DNA of 64,000 nucleotides from Anaerolineales bacterium (GCA_020634155.1 JACKCI010000001.1:744001-808000); one strand, 5' to 3'. Positions 7,801 to 17,087 are shown, counted from the stretch's first letter. The notes: generated by a model not told the origin, from the sequence alone. Program-made: numbers and translations.

Positions 7801-9396
7801 CTAGTCGGGCAACTGCCACAAGCGAATCACGCCTGCCTCATCACCAGAAGCCAGCCATTGCGTATTAAACGCTAGGCTCAAAACTTCTGCCCTATGCTGG
7901 CGAAAGGTAATTGCAGGTCGGCTGAAATCATCTTGGCTCCATACCACCACCCGTGCGCCACCAGCAACCGCTAACCAGTGACCATCGGGACTCCACGCCA
8001 CGGCGTTGATGGGTTCGGTCTGGCCTGTGATGGTCAAGGTATGCTGCGTCATCCCTGTTGTGACATCCCACAACCGAGCCGTGCCGTCAGCGCTCACGGA
8101 TGCCAGCAGACCACCTGCCACGGGTTGAAAGGCAACCCCCTGCACCCAATTGCTATGCCCCGTCAAAGTCTGTATCCGCGCTCCCATCGCCACATCCCAA
8201 AGCCATAGGGTGTTGTCCAGACTACCTGTAACCAGTAGCGTACCCTCGACGTTGAAAGCAAGACTTGTCAGACGAGAATGATTAAGGGTCAATTGTTGGA
8301 TGAAGGTATTATTCTCCACAGTCCATAGCTGTACCAAGCCATCCTCACTACCTGTTGCCAACAGGTCACCCGCTGCACTAAAAGCCACCGCTTGAATCCG
8401 AGTTGTGTGTCCGTCAAGAGCCGCTATCTCAATTCCATCTCGCCAAATATGCACTTGACCATCCCAGCCACCCGACGCCACTACGTCGCCATTGGTAGCA
8501 AGGCTCTCCGTGCTGTTGGTCAGGCCAGCCCATGTGGTAATGAGGCCACCGTCACTCCAAAGCCGAATATCGAAATCGGCACCACTGTTGAATAGGCCAC
8601 TGTTGCCTACCCCACCAGCTGATACCAAGCCAGATTCCGCAAAGGTCAGTGCATAGACTGGCTCAGTATGGTCTTGCAATACAGGGCCAATCTCCCAACG
8701 GGCAACTTTCGCGTTATCATCACCCTGTCGCCAATTGGGTACGACTTCGGTCATAAAGCCAACAACCCCAATGCCAATCAATAGCACACCGGACACGCGG
8801 GTGAGCAAGCCATGATTTTGGGTCATCCAGCCAATAAAGCGTCGTTGAGACTGCACCGCCACAAGTGGTAGAACCACCAAAGGCCACCCAAAGCCTAGGC
8901 CAAACGCCAAAAAATAGAGGATACCGTCAATCAACTTCCCCGCATCGTTGGCTCCCAATGCAAAGGCCGTGATAATCAGTGGTGCAATACACGGCAAAGT
9001 CATCGGGCCAAGTAGTAGGCCATAGCTAAAAGCAGTGAAATAAGGGTTACTCAGCATGGGCGCACGCACCGATTGAAATCGTGCCCAAGGATTAAAGCCC
9101 AAAATCATCAGCACGCCTAATAAGATGACCACCCCATAAATGGCAGGCAACAGTATCGGTAAAACATCTTCAGTAGCAGCATTCAGCAGGTGCAGCAACA
9201 AGGCCACTACAATCATCATCGTCAGAACACCGAGCAATACAATCGACCCCAATAGACCCATCCGCGCTCGGTTCTGTTGCTGTGGCCCGGCATTGCCCGC
9301 TAAGAAAGCGAGCAAGCCGGGATACAAGGGCAATAGACACACATTATTGAGAATTGCCGTATTGCCGAGGCCAAAAGCCGTAACCAATTCGCCCAT
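7801..9396 (-). CDS. CcdA/DsbD-type thiol transporter fused to a WD40 propeller
   Basis: A 531-residue fusion. Residues 1-220 form a six-helix CcdA-like domain that carries electrons from cytoplasmic thioredoxin across the membrane. Its two redox cysteines are seen at C20 (NNVCLLPLYPG) and C136 (MTLPCIAPL), in the family's usual contexts. Residues about 233-531 form a WD40 propeller with repeats such as LLATGSEDGLVQLW, LLVTGSLDNTLWLWD and LLASVSADGTARLWD. I know of no standard CcdA with a propeller tail. The start overlaps the stop of the thioredoxin gene by one base (TAATG), so the two are coupled and the thioredoxin is the likely partner. Confidence 0.85.
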   Translation of the reverse strand: MGELVTAFGLGNTAILNNVCLLPLYPGLLAFLAGNAGPQQQNRARMGLLGSIVLLGVLTMMIVVALLLHLLNAATEDVLPILLPAIYGVVILLGVLMILGFNPWARFQSVRAPMLSNPYFTAFSYGLLLGPMTLPCIAPLIITAFALGANDAGKLIDGILYFLAFGLGFGWPLVVLPLVAVQSQRRFIGWMTQNHGLLTRVSGVLLIGIGVVGFMTEVVPNWRQGDDNAKVARWEIGPVLQDHTEPVYALTFAESGLVSAGGVGNSGLFNSGADFDIRLWSDGGLITTWAGLTNSTESLATNGDVVASGGWDGQVHIWRDGIEIAALDGHTTRIQAVAFSAAGDLLATGSEDGLVQLWTVENNTFIQQLTLNHSRLTSLAFNVEGTLLVTGSLDNTLWLWDVAMGARIQTLTGHSNWVQGVAFQPVAGGLLASVSADGTARLWDVTTGMTQHTLTITGQTEPINAVAWSPDGHWLAVAGGARVVVWSQDDFSRPAITFRQHRAEVLSLAFNTQWLASGDEAGVIRLWQLPD

Positions 9397-10928
9397 TATT
9401 CACCTGTCACTAGGGTGGTTAAAGCTGGTTCACGCTCAATCCCTGTATTCAATGAGGTAAAAGAGCCATCGGGACGCACCACAAAATGGGGTGTCGAAGG
9501 GGGATTGGTAATGCTCCGCCCAAACTCATCAACCAATTGGGACAGCAAGCCATCATTCGCTACTACAAATACCCAAGGGAACCCCTCGCGGATGGCATAA
9601 CTGGCAAGTTGCTCATCAGAAAGGGTAGTCTCCACACTCAACGAGATAAACACATAGCGGCTGCTATCGAGTTCATTAAATACGTTGCGGAGAATCTGTT
9701 GTTGAGTACGGCAATTGCTGCACCATGTCGCCATCGGTTCTACATACACTGTCTGACCTGAGTTGGTCAAATCAGCGATGGTAAAAACCTCACCAGTGCT
9801 GGCATTGCGAAGTTCCATCGTCTGCCATGCAGGGAGATCGGTTGCTGTCTCGCCGCTGGGGGCCATCACCACACCATCGGTCACCACCGCCAACAGGACA
9901 GGGCTACCCGGACGCGGGTCATAGCCTGCCGCGTTGCCATCGGTCTCTGCTGTAATCAACACCGCATCATAGGGGCTAAAATTGGTGTTGGGAAAATGCG
10001 TCGTTAGACGATAGGTACCATCTGCTTGAGGGGCAGCAACCCCCGCACTCAAGATATAAAAATTGCGCTCAACGATACTATCAAAGTCCGCATTGCCAAA
10101 GGGTACCCCATACACTTCATCCGCATCCGAAACATTGCTGGTACCGGGACCGTTAGTTTCTAGGCCAGCATCGACTAGCCACGCCTCTAGTACAGTGTTA
10201 GCAGGTAACACCGCGCCACTCAGAGTCAAATCAAAATAAGCACTATCGCTATAGAGTGTTGCGGAGCCTGTTAACCCCGCCAGCACAGAATCAGTGCTGA
10301 CATTAGCAAGGCTTAACTGCACTCCACCCCCCATATCCATCACATCAGCCTCATCCATCAGCATCGTTGAATCAGCCGGAGTACCGTTAGCAATCTCACC
10401 TGCGAAAACAGGCGTACCGGGGCGCGGGTCATAGCCCGTTGCAACATTACCATCGGATTCAGCAGTAATCACCACCGCATCATAGGGGCTAAAATTGGTG
10501 TTAGGGGCATGAAAAACCAGTTCCCACGTTCCACTAGTGGTTGGGGCTAAAACACCCGTACTTAGCGCATAGGGAGCCGCCTCCAACAATCCTTTGAAGG
10601 TATCGCTGCCCATAGATACGCCAAAACCCTCATCAGCATTACTAGCATTGGTCACACCGGGGCCACCTTGGATGCCGCCATCCACCAACCATCCCTCCAG
10701 CACAGTGTTAGCAGGCAAAGTCGCGCCATTCGGATTTAAGGTGATGTGGATATAACCGTCATCGCTGATAACATGGGCTGAACCCGATACCCCACCCAAA
10801 CCAACAGCAGTCTCAAAGCCTGTACCCGCGAGTTGCAGAATAACACCTGTTGATTGTTGGGCTGTCGTGCGAGGCAATCCTACCGTCAGCAACGCCAACA
10901 GACATAACAGAATACCTAGTCTACGCAT
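9396..10928 (-). CDS. Secreted thioredoxin with two tandem N-terminal sensor-like repeats
   Basis: 510 residues: signal peptide (MRRLGILLCLLALL), two homologous modules of about 150 residues, then a thioredoxin/TlpA-like domain with active site WCSNC (C403, C406) and the cis-proline region NPPSTPHFVV. The repeats share LPANTVLEGWLVD / LPANTVLEAWLVD and NTNFSPYDAV followed by YDPRPG, resembling the anti-sigma-K/RskA extracellular type. Their conservation reaches DNA level (for example around 9950 and 10490), indicating a fairly recent internal duplication. Overlaps the CcdA-WD40 gene by one base; that protein probably keeps the CSNC site reduced outside the membrane. Confidence 0.82.
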   Translation of the reverse strand: MRRLGILLCLLALLTVGLPRTTAQQSTGVILQLAGTGFETAVGLGGVSGSAHVISDDGYIHITLNPNGATLPANTVLEGWLVDGGIQGGPGVTNASNADEGFGVSMGSDTFKGLLEAAPYALSTGVLAPTTSGTWELVFHAPNTNFSPYDAVVITAESDGNVATGYDPRPGTPVFAGEIANGTPADSTMLMDEADVMDMGGGVQLSLANVSTDSVLAGLTGSATLYSDSAYFDLTLSGAVLPANTVLEAWLVDAGLETNGPGTSNVSDADEVYGVPFGNADFDSIVERNFYILSAGVAAPQADGTYRLTTHFPNTNFSPYDAVLITAETDGNAAGYDPRPGSPVLLAVVTDGVVMAPSGETATDLPAWQTMELRNASTGEVFTIADLTNSGQTVYVEPMATWCSNCRTQQQILRNVFNELDSSRYVFISLSVETTLSDEQLASYAIREGFPWVFVVANDGLLSQLVDEFGRSITNPPSTPHFVVRPDGSFTSLNTGIEREPALTTLVTGE

Positions 10929-10990
10929 TGAGAAGCCTCCTCGTATTGTTTTACATCCTATAAGAGGTAGTTTCGGGTATAGACCTTACA

Positions 10991-11030
10991 AAACCATAAC
11001 GCCCTCGGCGATTACACCAAGGGCGTCAGG
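10991..11030 (-). terminator. Terminator-like hairpin after pckA
   Basis: ACGCCCT (10999-11005) pairs with AGGGCGT (11020-11026), extended by AAACC/GGTTT further out. On the minus strand the stem ends in a short T run. It lies 26 bases past the pckA stop. Confidence 0.55.
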
Positions 11031-11055
11031 TTTCAAACAGAGGAGTACAGAAAGA

Positions 11056-12660
11056 TTATGCTTTGGGGCCAGCCGCCAGCAATTCAGCACTGGCACGGTC
11101 TTCAAACTTCTTGAAGTTATCGCGGAACATTTGGGCCAGTTGATGAGCCTTAGCGTCATAGGCAGCTTTGTCTGTCCATGATTCACGCGGGTTCAGAATT
11201 TCGCTGGGTACACCGGGAACGGCCTTGGGAATATGCAGTCCGAAGAAGGGTTCCTCAACCAATTCGACGTTATCAAGTTCACCTTCAAGCGCAGCATGTA
11301 CCATGCGACGGGTATAGGGCAAATCAATACGCGAACCAACACCATAGGGGCCGCCTGCCCACCCCGTGTTAATCAGCCACACATTGCTACCATGCTCGCG
11401 GATTTTCTCGGCCAGCATCTCAGCATAAACGGTGGGGTGCATAGGCATGAAGGGGCCACCGAAGCAGGCACTAAATGTCGCTTGTGGCTCAGTAACACCG
11501 CGCTCAGTACCAGCAAGCTTGGCAGTATAGCCACTGATGAAATGGTACATGGCTTGTTCGGGAGTCAGTTTCGAGATTGGAGGCAGCACACCAAAGGCAT
11601 CTGCCGTCAAGAAGATGACATTCTTAGGATGCCCACCCATGCCCGTATCACTAGCGTTCGGAATAAAGTGAATCGGGTATGAGCAACGGGTATTCTCCGT
11701 CAAACTGGCATCATCAAAGTCAGGATGACGGTCTTCATTGAGGGGAACATTCTCTAGAATGGTACCAAAACGACGGGTAGTGGCATAGATCTCAGGTTCT
11801 TTATCAGCACTGAGTTTGATGGTCTTGGCATAGCAGCCACCTTCCATATTGAAAACACCATCATCACTCCACCCATGCTCATCGTCACCAATCAGGGTAC
11901 GGGAAGCATCTGCTGAAAGGGTTGTCTTGCCTGTGCCGCTCAAGCCAAAGAACACGGCTGCACCTTCGGGGCCAATGTTGGCAGAACAGTGCATCGGGAA
12001 AATGCCCATCTTCGGCAGGCGGTAGTTCATGACGCTGAAGATACCCTTCTTGACCTCACCTGAATAGAGCGAACCGATAATGATAATCAAGGATTTCTCA
12101 AAATTCAGGCCGATAAAGGTGGGGGTACGGGTTCCATCAGTCGCAGGGTCAGCATGCAAGTGTGGCGCTGCCAAAATCGTGAATTCCGGTTTCAAACTAG
12201 CAAGCTCTTGTACGCTAGGACGAACAAACATATTCCACGCGAACAAGCCATGATAGGCTGCTTCACTTACGAGGCGAATAGGCATACGGTAATTGGGATC
12301 GGCACCTGCATAAGCATCCATCACATACAGGGGTTTTTCGCGCAGGTAGTCTACAACTTTTTGTTGCAACCGATCAAAGAGTGCTGCATCAACAGGTTGG
12401 TTGACTGAACCCCACCAAATGTCATCATGGACAGAGGATTCGTCAACAATATATTTATCTTTAGGGGAGCGTCCGGTATATTGACCAGTCAAGACGCGCA
12501 AAGCCCCTTCGTCAGTCATCACGCCTTCACCATTGCGAACCGCGTGTTCGTAATATTCAGCAGGGGTTAAATTCCAATAGACTCGCTTGGCATCACCTAG
12601 ACCATAAGCATCCAAACCAATCGAGCTATGAGCATGTTCAACATTCGCAACATCTGGCAT
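11056..12660 (-). CDS. pckA: Phosphoenolpyruvate carboxykinase (ATP)
   Basis: Interconverts oxaloacetate + ATP and PEP + CO2 + ADP, the gluconeogenic or anaplerotic entry point. 534 residues, normal for the ATP-dependent family. Seen: substrate segment GQYTGRSPKDKY, kinase-1 loop GLSGTGKTTLSAD (about 239-251), metal/kinase-2 region IGDDEHGWSDDGVFN, EGGCYAKTI, and the C-terminal LPYTRRMVHAALEG. The start MPDVANVEHAHS is preceded by AAGGAG 12 bases upstream; the longer in-frame extension has no ribosome site and is not conserved-looking. It lies downstream of the histidine-phosphatase gene on the same strand. Confidence 0.96.
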   Translation of the reverse strand: MPDVANVEHAHSSIGLDAYGLGDAKRVYWNLTPAEYYEHAVRNGEGVMTDEGALRVLTGQYTGRSPKDKYIVDESSVHDDIWWGSVNQPVDAALFDRLQQKVVDYLREKPLYVMDAYAGADPNYRMPIRLVSEAAYHGLFAWNMFVRPSVQELASLKPEFTILAAPHLHADPATDGTRTPTFIGLNFEKSLIIIIGSLYSGEVKKGIFSVMNYRLPKMGIFPMHCSANIGPEGAAVFFGLSGTGKTTLSADASRTLIGDDEHGWSDDGVFNMEGGCYAKTIKLSADKEPEIYATTRRFGTILENVPLNEDRHPDFDDASLTENTRCSYPIHFIPNASDTGMGGHPKNVIFLTADAFGVLPPISKLTPEQAMYHFISGYTAKLAGTERGVTEPQATFSACFGGPFMPMHPTVYAEMLAEKIREHGSNVWLINTGWAGGPYGVGSRIDLPYTRRMVHAALEGELDNVELVEEPFFGLHIPKAVPGVPSEILNPRESWTDKAAYDAKAHQLAQMFRDNFKKFEDRASAELLAAGPKA

Positions 12661-12749
12661 TGTGGTATCGGTCTCCTTAAAATTACTTTGACGGCTTGAG
12701 TGTAACATACTCGCGTAGCAGTTCCCACTGACATCTATCACGTTTTTCT

Positions 12750-13355
12750 TCACAAATCGGCAAGGTGGGCTGTCTCCCCAAGGGTCACCAATGACCACTT
12801 TTCGGCTTCATGATGCAGTTCTGTCAGCGCAGCATTTTCATTTGTGAAATTTGTATCAATCGCCAACCCTAGGGTCTTGAGTATAATCCGTATCACGCCA
12901 CCGTGCGTCACCACTAACAGGCTTTGCCCCGTGTATCGCGCCACGTATTCCTCTAGTGCTGTCCGCACCCGTTCCGCCACATCCGCCCAACTTTCGCCTT
13001 GGGGCCGACGGGTGTTGATAGGGTCGGCTTTCACGATGGCATAGCGTTCAGCATCCCAAAGTTGGACTTCTTCACTAGTTAGCCCTTGCCATATACCCAC
13101 ATGAATCTCACGCAAGCGGGGGTCAGGCATGATAGGTACCTGCACATAATCGCCAACCAATTGGGCAGTCTGTGCCGCACGAATAAGGTCGCTCGTAAAA
13201 ATACGGTTAAGACCAGCACTTTCGAGGTGTTGCCCCGCGAGATGAGCTTGTGTCCGGCCCATAATATCCAACGGAACAGGTGCTTGACCTTGCCACCGAT
13301 TGCCTACATTCCATTCTGTGCGCCCATGCCGCATCAAAATAATCCGCGTAATCAT
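12750..13355 (-). CDS. Histidine phosphatase (phosphoglycerate mutase-like)
   Basis: A 201-residue cytosolic phosphatase. It carries the RHG motif LMRHGRTEWNVGNRWQGQ with the phospho-accepting histidine, the SDLIRAAQTAQ segment, the glutamate of REIHVGIWQG and the second catalytic histidine in VVTHGGVIRII. Length and motifs fit the cofactor-dependent PGM/CobC/fructose-2,6-bisphosphatase superfamily; the substrate cannot be told from sequence. The ATG start (MITRIIL) has GGGGAG upstream. Divergent from padR, sharing its promoter region. Confidence 0.85.
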   Translation of the reverse strand: MITRIILMRHGRTEWNVGNRWQGQAPVPLDIMGRTQAHLAGQHLESAGLNRIFTSDLIRAAQTAQLVGDYVQVPIMPDPRLREIHVGIWQGLTSEEVQLWDAERYAIVKADPINTRRPQGESWADVAERVRTALEEYVARYTGQSLLVVTHGGVIRIILKTLGLAIDTNFTNENAALTELHHEAEKWSLVTLGETAHLADL

Positions 13356-13375
13356 CACTCTCCCCTTGCTTGAAC

Positions 13376-13403
13376 TTGACACATCTTCATTGAGTCATAT
13401 AAT
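13376..13403 (+). promoter_or_regulatory. Near-consensus sigma-70 promoter of padR-MFS operon
   Basis: TTGACA (13376-13381), 16-base spacer, TATAAT (13398-13403). Both hexamers are perfect consensus. Transcription should start near 13410, inside the inverted repeats described next. Confidence 0.85.
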
Positions 13404-13404
13404 C

Positions 13405-13429
13405 AGTCGTGACTAGTCAATACTGACTA
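13405..13429 (+). promoter_or_regulatory. Probable PadR operator (nested inverted repeats)
   Basis: AGTC-GT-GACT (13405-13414) adjoins TAGTCA-ATAC-TGACTA (13414-13429). Both are perfect palindromes built on the same AGTCA core, placed directly after the -10 box. Autorepression by the PadR protein is inferred. Confidence 0.65.
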
Positions 13430-13442
13430 TAAGGATTAGGTT

Positions 13443-13949
13443 ATGGAACGTGAGCTATTGCTGCTCGGCCTCTTGCGTCAACAAGACACACACGGCTACC
13501 AGCTTCATGAATTTATCAACCGCTATCTTTCGACCTGTACGGATATGAAAAAACCCACTGCATATGCTGTTTTAGACAAAATGGCAGCACGAGGGTGGAT
13601 TACGATAGACCATGAAGGCCGTGAAGGGAACCGCCCACGTCGGCGCGTATATACCATCACCGATGCGGGTGAGGCCGAGTTTCAACGTCTGCTCCGTGCA
13701 AACCTCAGTCAGCATCACCCCGTCTATTTTACCAACGATATTGGTATTGCTTTCTTAGATGCCCTGCCCCACACTGAAGCGCTACCTTTGCTTCAAGAGC
13801 GACGGGCTGCTATTGACGAGCGGTTGACTTATTTACGGACACTCCAACCACCGCACGAAAGCCCAGCCCTCATTCTAGATCATTATCTCTGGCACTTGCA
13901 ATCCGAACTTAAATGGCTTGATACCCTATTGGAACGGCTCAATGACTGA
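13443..13949 (+). CDS. PadR-family transcriptional regulator
   Basis: 168 residues. The winged helix begins ERELLLLGLLRQQDTHGYQLHEFI and continues TAYAVLDKMAARGWI and a wing RPRRRVYTITDAGEAEF, the standard PadR pattern; the C-terminal part is a coiled-coil dimerisation region. It overlaps the following MFS exporter gene by 8 bases. PadR proteins usually repress a neighbouring efflux gene until a toxic ligand binds, which fits the consensus promoter with inverted repeats just upstream. Confidence 0.9.
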   Translation: MERELLLLGLLRQQDTHGYQLHEFINRYLSTCTDMKKPTAYAVLDKMAARGWITIDHEGREGNRPRRRVYTITDAGEAEFQRLLRANLSQHHPVYFTNDIGIAFLDALPHTEALPLLQERRAAIDERLTYLRTLQPPHESPALILDHYLWHLQSELKWLDTLLERLND

Positions 13950-15249
13950 AGAAAAACTCAACTTCAAACAAATTCTTCCCCTTGTCATCATCGTTTTCAT
14001 CGACATGCTTGGCTTAACCATCATTATCCCCCTCCTCCCACTCTATGCAGCATCCTTTGGAGCCACGCCTTTTCAGGTAGGGTTGCTGGCAGCGGCTTAC
14101 CCCTTAATGCAATTTATTGGCTCGCCACTACTAGGGGGTCTCTCCGACCGTTTCGGACGTCGCCCGATCTTGCTGATTAGCCAAACGGGAACCTTTATTG
14201 GCTTTTTGATACTAGGTGGAGCCAACGGCCTCATATGGTTATTTGTCTCACGTTTGATTGATGGTATCTCTGGGGGAAACATCTCAACCGCCCAAGCTGC
14301 CTTAACAGATAGCACCAGTGAGCGCAACCGCACTCAAGCCTTGGGCCTCATTGGGGCTGCCTTTGGTATTGGCTTTGTTATCGGCCCTGTTATCGCCTTC
14401 TCAGCCCTCGCCATCAGTGGCAACAATTACCATGTGCCCGCCTTTATCGCCGCTGGATTCTCGCTTGTTTCTATTGTACTCACCTATCGCTGGCTAGAAG
14501 AAACCCTCCCCCCTGAAAAACGCAAGCTGGAACATCCCACCGCCATCTACAACGTCTTTGGGCGCATCATCCGCGCCGTGCGTCATCCCAAGGTCGGGGT
14601 ATTATTCGTGCTGTTATTCGCCTATCAATTAGCGTTCTCCGGCTTCGAGCATTTCCTCTCGCTGTTCACCCTAACCCGTATCGGCTTAAATGCCTCTGGC
14701 AATGCGCTGATTTTTGTCTTCGTGGGGGTCATCTTGATTGCCATACAAGGACACTATATTGGGCCTTGGAGCCGCAAATTAGGCGACAGACGACTGATCT
14801 ATATGGGTTTAGGCTTGCTCACACTTGGCTTTGTTTTGACTGCCACCACCCCGCGCTTGCCAGTACCTTGGTATGACAAGGCCGAACTCCAAGAAGAATT
14901 AAAGCGTGATGATGACCACGACGGAACATCTGCTGAGGAAGTCCAATTGCCGGATGATGAGAATCATAGCTGGTTTGGGATAGGCTGGTTACTCATAGCG
15001 ATGGTACCCATGTCCATAGGAGCCAGCGTTCTCCAGCCAAGCATCAACAGCATGATCACCAAAGGTGTTGACGCCACCGAAACAGGGGCCTTCTTGGGAG
15101 TCAGTTCGGCGCTACTCAGCAGCGCCAACGCTATCGCGCCAGTGGTCAGCGGGGCACTTTTCCAAAGCATTAGCTCCACTGCGCCATTTTGGGCTGGTGC
15201 AGCACTTGTGGCAATTTTGTTTATACTGGCCCGCCGACTCATCCAATAA
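13942..15249 (+). CDS. MFS multidrug/tetracycline-type exporter
   Basis: A 435-residue inner-membrane antiporter with about 12 hydrophobic helices. GGLSDRFGRRPILLIS is the loop 2-3 motif of the drug:proton antiporter (DHA1, TetA-like) group, and GLIGAAFGIGFVIGPVI is motif C, specific to exporters. A hydrophilic central loop, KRDDDHDGTSAEEVQLPDD, is unusually acidic. The ATG at 13942 overlaps the end of padR, so expression is coupled to the regulator. The substrate is unknown. Confidence 0.88.
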   Translation: MTEEKLNFKQILPLVIIVFIDMLGLTIIIPLLPLYAASFGATPFQVGLLAAAYPLMQFIGSPLLGGLSDRFGRRPILLISQTGTFIGFLILGGANGLIWLFVSRLIDGISGGNISTAQAALTDSTSERNRTQALGLIGAAFGIGFVIGPVIAFSALAISGNNYHVPAFIAAGFSLVSIVLTYRWLEETLPPEKRKLEHPTAIYNVFGRIIRAVRHPKVGVLFVLLFAYQLAFSGFEHFLSLFTLTRIGLNASGNALIFVFVGVILIAIQGHYIGPWSRKLGDRRLIYMGLGLLTLGFVLTATTPRLPVPWYDKAELQEELKRDDDHDGTSAEEVQLPDDENHSWFGIGWLLIAMVPMSIGASVLQPSINSMITKGVDATETGAFLGVSSALLSSANAIAPVVSGALFQSISSTAPFWAGAALVAILFILARRLIQ

Positions 15250-15315
15250 TCACGTAATCTTTTTGTTAGATTCATAGTTTATCCTGAAAATGAGACAATC
15301 TCAGGAGGGATGATT

Positions 15316-17010
15316 ATGAAACGAACAATTTTAGCAGGGGCGGTGCTTTCAACACTCATTACTGCCCCCCTTGCTGCTATTATCTTTCTCGCCAATCGAG
15401 CGCTGAATTTGCCCTTTGTGCCAACCAACTTAATGGACTGGCTCATTCCGATTATTCCGGGTGGGCTAATCACTTTTGGCATTGACCGCATGATTGACCT
15501 CATTACTGCGCTCGACCTCGGACGTGTGGATACCACCGCTAAACTGGCTGAAGGTATTATGGCGGTGTTTCTATTTATGGGCCTCAGCATTGGCGTTGGG
15601 ACACTCTATGCTACATTTGCAGAGTCACTCAGGCGCATCCCCTTTACAGGGGTCATCATCGCTGTTATTTTTGCCATTCCATTGGCAGTCGTCAGCGATT
15701 ATGAGCTAACAGGAAAAAATGCCTTTTATAGTGGCCCTTCTTTGGTAGCCCGTAGCGCATGGATTATTGGAGCCTTCGCGGTGTGGGGCTTGGCCTTGCA
15801 ATGGGTTTGGCGTCGTTGGAACGCTACACCTGTCATGGACGCCACACCCAGCCTTGCAGATACCTCAGCGTCTGCTTCTAGTGAACCAGCGCTACCCCCC
15901 ACACCTGCACCAATCAAAGCCAAAGTCACCGCCATCCCTTATCAAAAAGCTCAAACTTTGAGCCGTCGTGAGTTTCTCATTCGCCTAGGCGGTGCCACTG
16001 CTACTATCACGGTTATTGGCGCAGGCTTAGGACGCTTGTTCACCTCAGAAGAGGAAGCGGTTGCCGTCGAGACACCCTTCAATTTTGCCGACTTTCCTAA
16101 CCTAGCATCCACAGTCGTCCCGGCCCCCGGCACTCGTCCAGAGTACACTCCGCTTGACCAGCACTATCGTATTGACATCAACTCTGGCAATCCGCCCGAA
16201 ATTGACGGAGAGGCATGGCGCTTAACCTTCGGCGGACTGGTCGCTAACCCCATGACCTTCAGCTTGGCAGAACTGCAAAACGACTATGAGCCACTCAATC
16301 AATATGTCACCCTCTCCTGTGTCTCGAATCGAATTGCGGGTCGGCTCATCGGTACCACAGGCTGGACAGGCGTCAGTATGCAAGACGTTCTCGCCAAGGT
16401 GCAGCCAACTGAGGAAGCGACTCATCTACGCATTACCTCAGCCGATGGTTTCTGGGAAGTAGTAGCGCTCGACCTTATCCGCGAAGACGAACGTGTGATG
16501 CTATGCTACGCATGGGATGACCAACTGCTACAAGTCAAGCATGGCTTCCCCCTCCGCATCTACATTCCAGACCGCTACGGCATGAAGCAGCCTAAATGGA
16601 TTACCGAGATTGAAGCCATCCCCGAATGGGAAGAAGGCTACTGGGTACGGCGTAACTGGGACCGCGATGCCATCATGAAGGCCACCTCGGTGATTGATAC
16701 AGTTGCCCTAGATGCAGTCTTTGAGGAAAACGGGCAGCAATATGTCCCAATTGGCGGCATCGCCCATGCTGGCGCACGCAGTATCTCCAAGGTTGAGGTA
16801 CAGGTTGATGGTGGAGACTGGGTAGAAGCCCAAATCCGTGAACCATTTTCGACCACCACATGGGTCATTTGGCGCTATAACTGGCCTTTCAGTGACGGCG
16901 AACATACCTTTGCCGTGCGCTGCTATGATGGCAATGGTGAACTGCAAATTACCGAAACCCAAGGCTCACGGCCCAGCGGCGCAACAGGCATCCATACTTA
17001 CGACATCTAG
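15316..17010 (+). CDS. Membrane-anchored sulfite-oxidase-family molybdopterin oxidoreductase
   Basis: 564 residues. Residues 1-170 contain four or five transmembrane helices, followed by a Pro/Ala-rich linker. SRREFL (216-221) and a hydrophobic stretch then make an internal twin-arginine-like signal. The catalytic domain carries the molybdenum-ligating cysteine C335 (VTLSCVSNRI), KHGFPLRIYIPDRYGMKQPKWI, and a C-terminal Ig-like Mo-cofactor dimerisation domain (ISKVEVQVDGGDW). This arrangement occurs in sulfite-oxidase relatives; the substrate is unknown. AGGAGGG at 15303-15309 abuts the ATG at 15310 and is correctly spaced for the ATG at 15316, which decides the start. Confidence 0.85.
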   Translation: MKRTILAGAVLSTLITAPLAAIIFLANRALNLPFVPTNLMDWLIPIIPGGLITFGIDRMIDLITALDLGRVDTTAKLAEGIMAVFLFMGLSIGVGTLYATFAESLRRIPFTGVIIAVIFAIPLAVVSDYELTGKNAFYSGPSLVARSAWIIGAFAVWGLALQWVWRRWNATPVMDATPSLADTSASASSEPALPPTPAPIKAKVTAIPYQKAQTLSRREFLIRLGGATATITVIGAGLGRLFTSEEEAVAVETPFNFADFPNLASTVVPAPGTRPEYTPLDQHYRIDINSGNPPEIDGEAWRLTFGGLVANPMTFSLAELQNDYEPLNQYVTLSCVSNRIAGRLIGTTGWTGVSMQDVLAKVQPTEEATHLRITSADGFWEVVALDLIREDERVMLCYAWDDQLLQVKHGFPLRIYIPDRYGMKQPKWITEIEAIPEWEEGYWVRRNWDRDAIMKATSVIDTVALDAVFEENGQQYVPIGGIAHAGARSISKVEVQVDGGDWVEAQIREPFSTTTWVIWRYNWPFSDGEHTFAVRCYDGNGELQITETQGSRPSGATGIHTYDI

Positions 17011-17024
17011 CCAAACATCCCCCT

Positions 17025-17068
17025 AGAATCAAATCGAGCAGCCATCACAAGCTGCTCGGTTTGATTCT
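17025..17068. terminator. Bidirectional hairpin between convergent genes
   Basis: An 18-base arm (17025-17042) pairs with 17051-17068 around an 8-base loop, with one G-T pair; CCTAG/CTAGG extend it further out. It lies between the converging oxidoreductase and korB genes. There is no strong T run, so termination may rely on stem strength. Confidence 0.65.
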
Positions 17069-17087
17069 GAGCTAGGCGAGAAACGGA

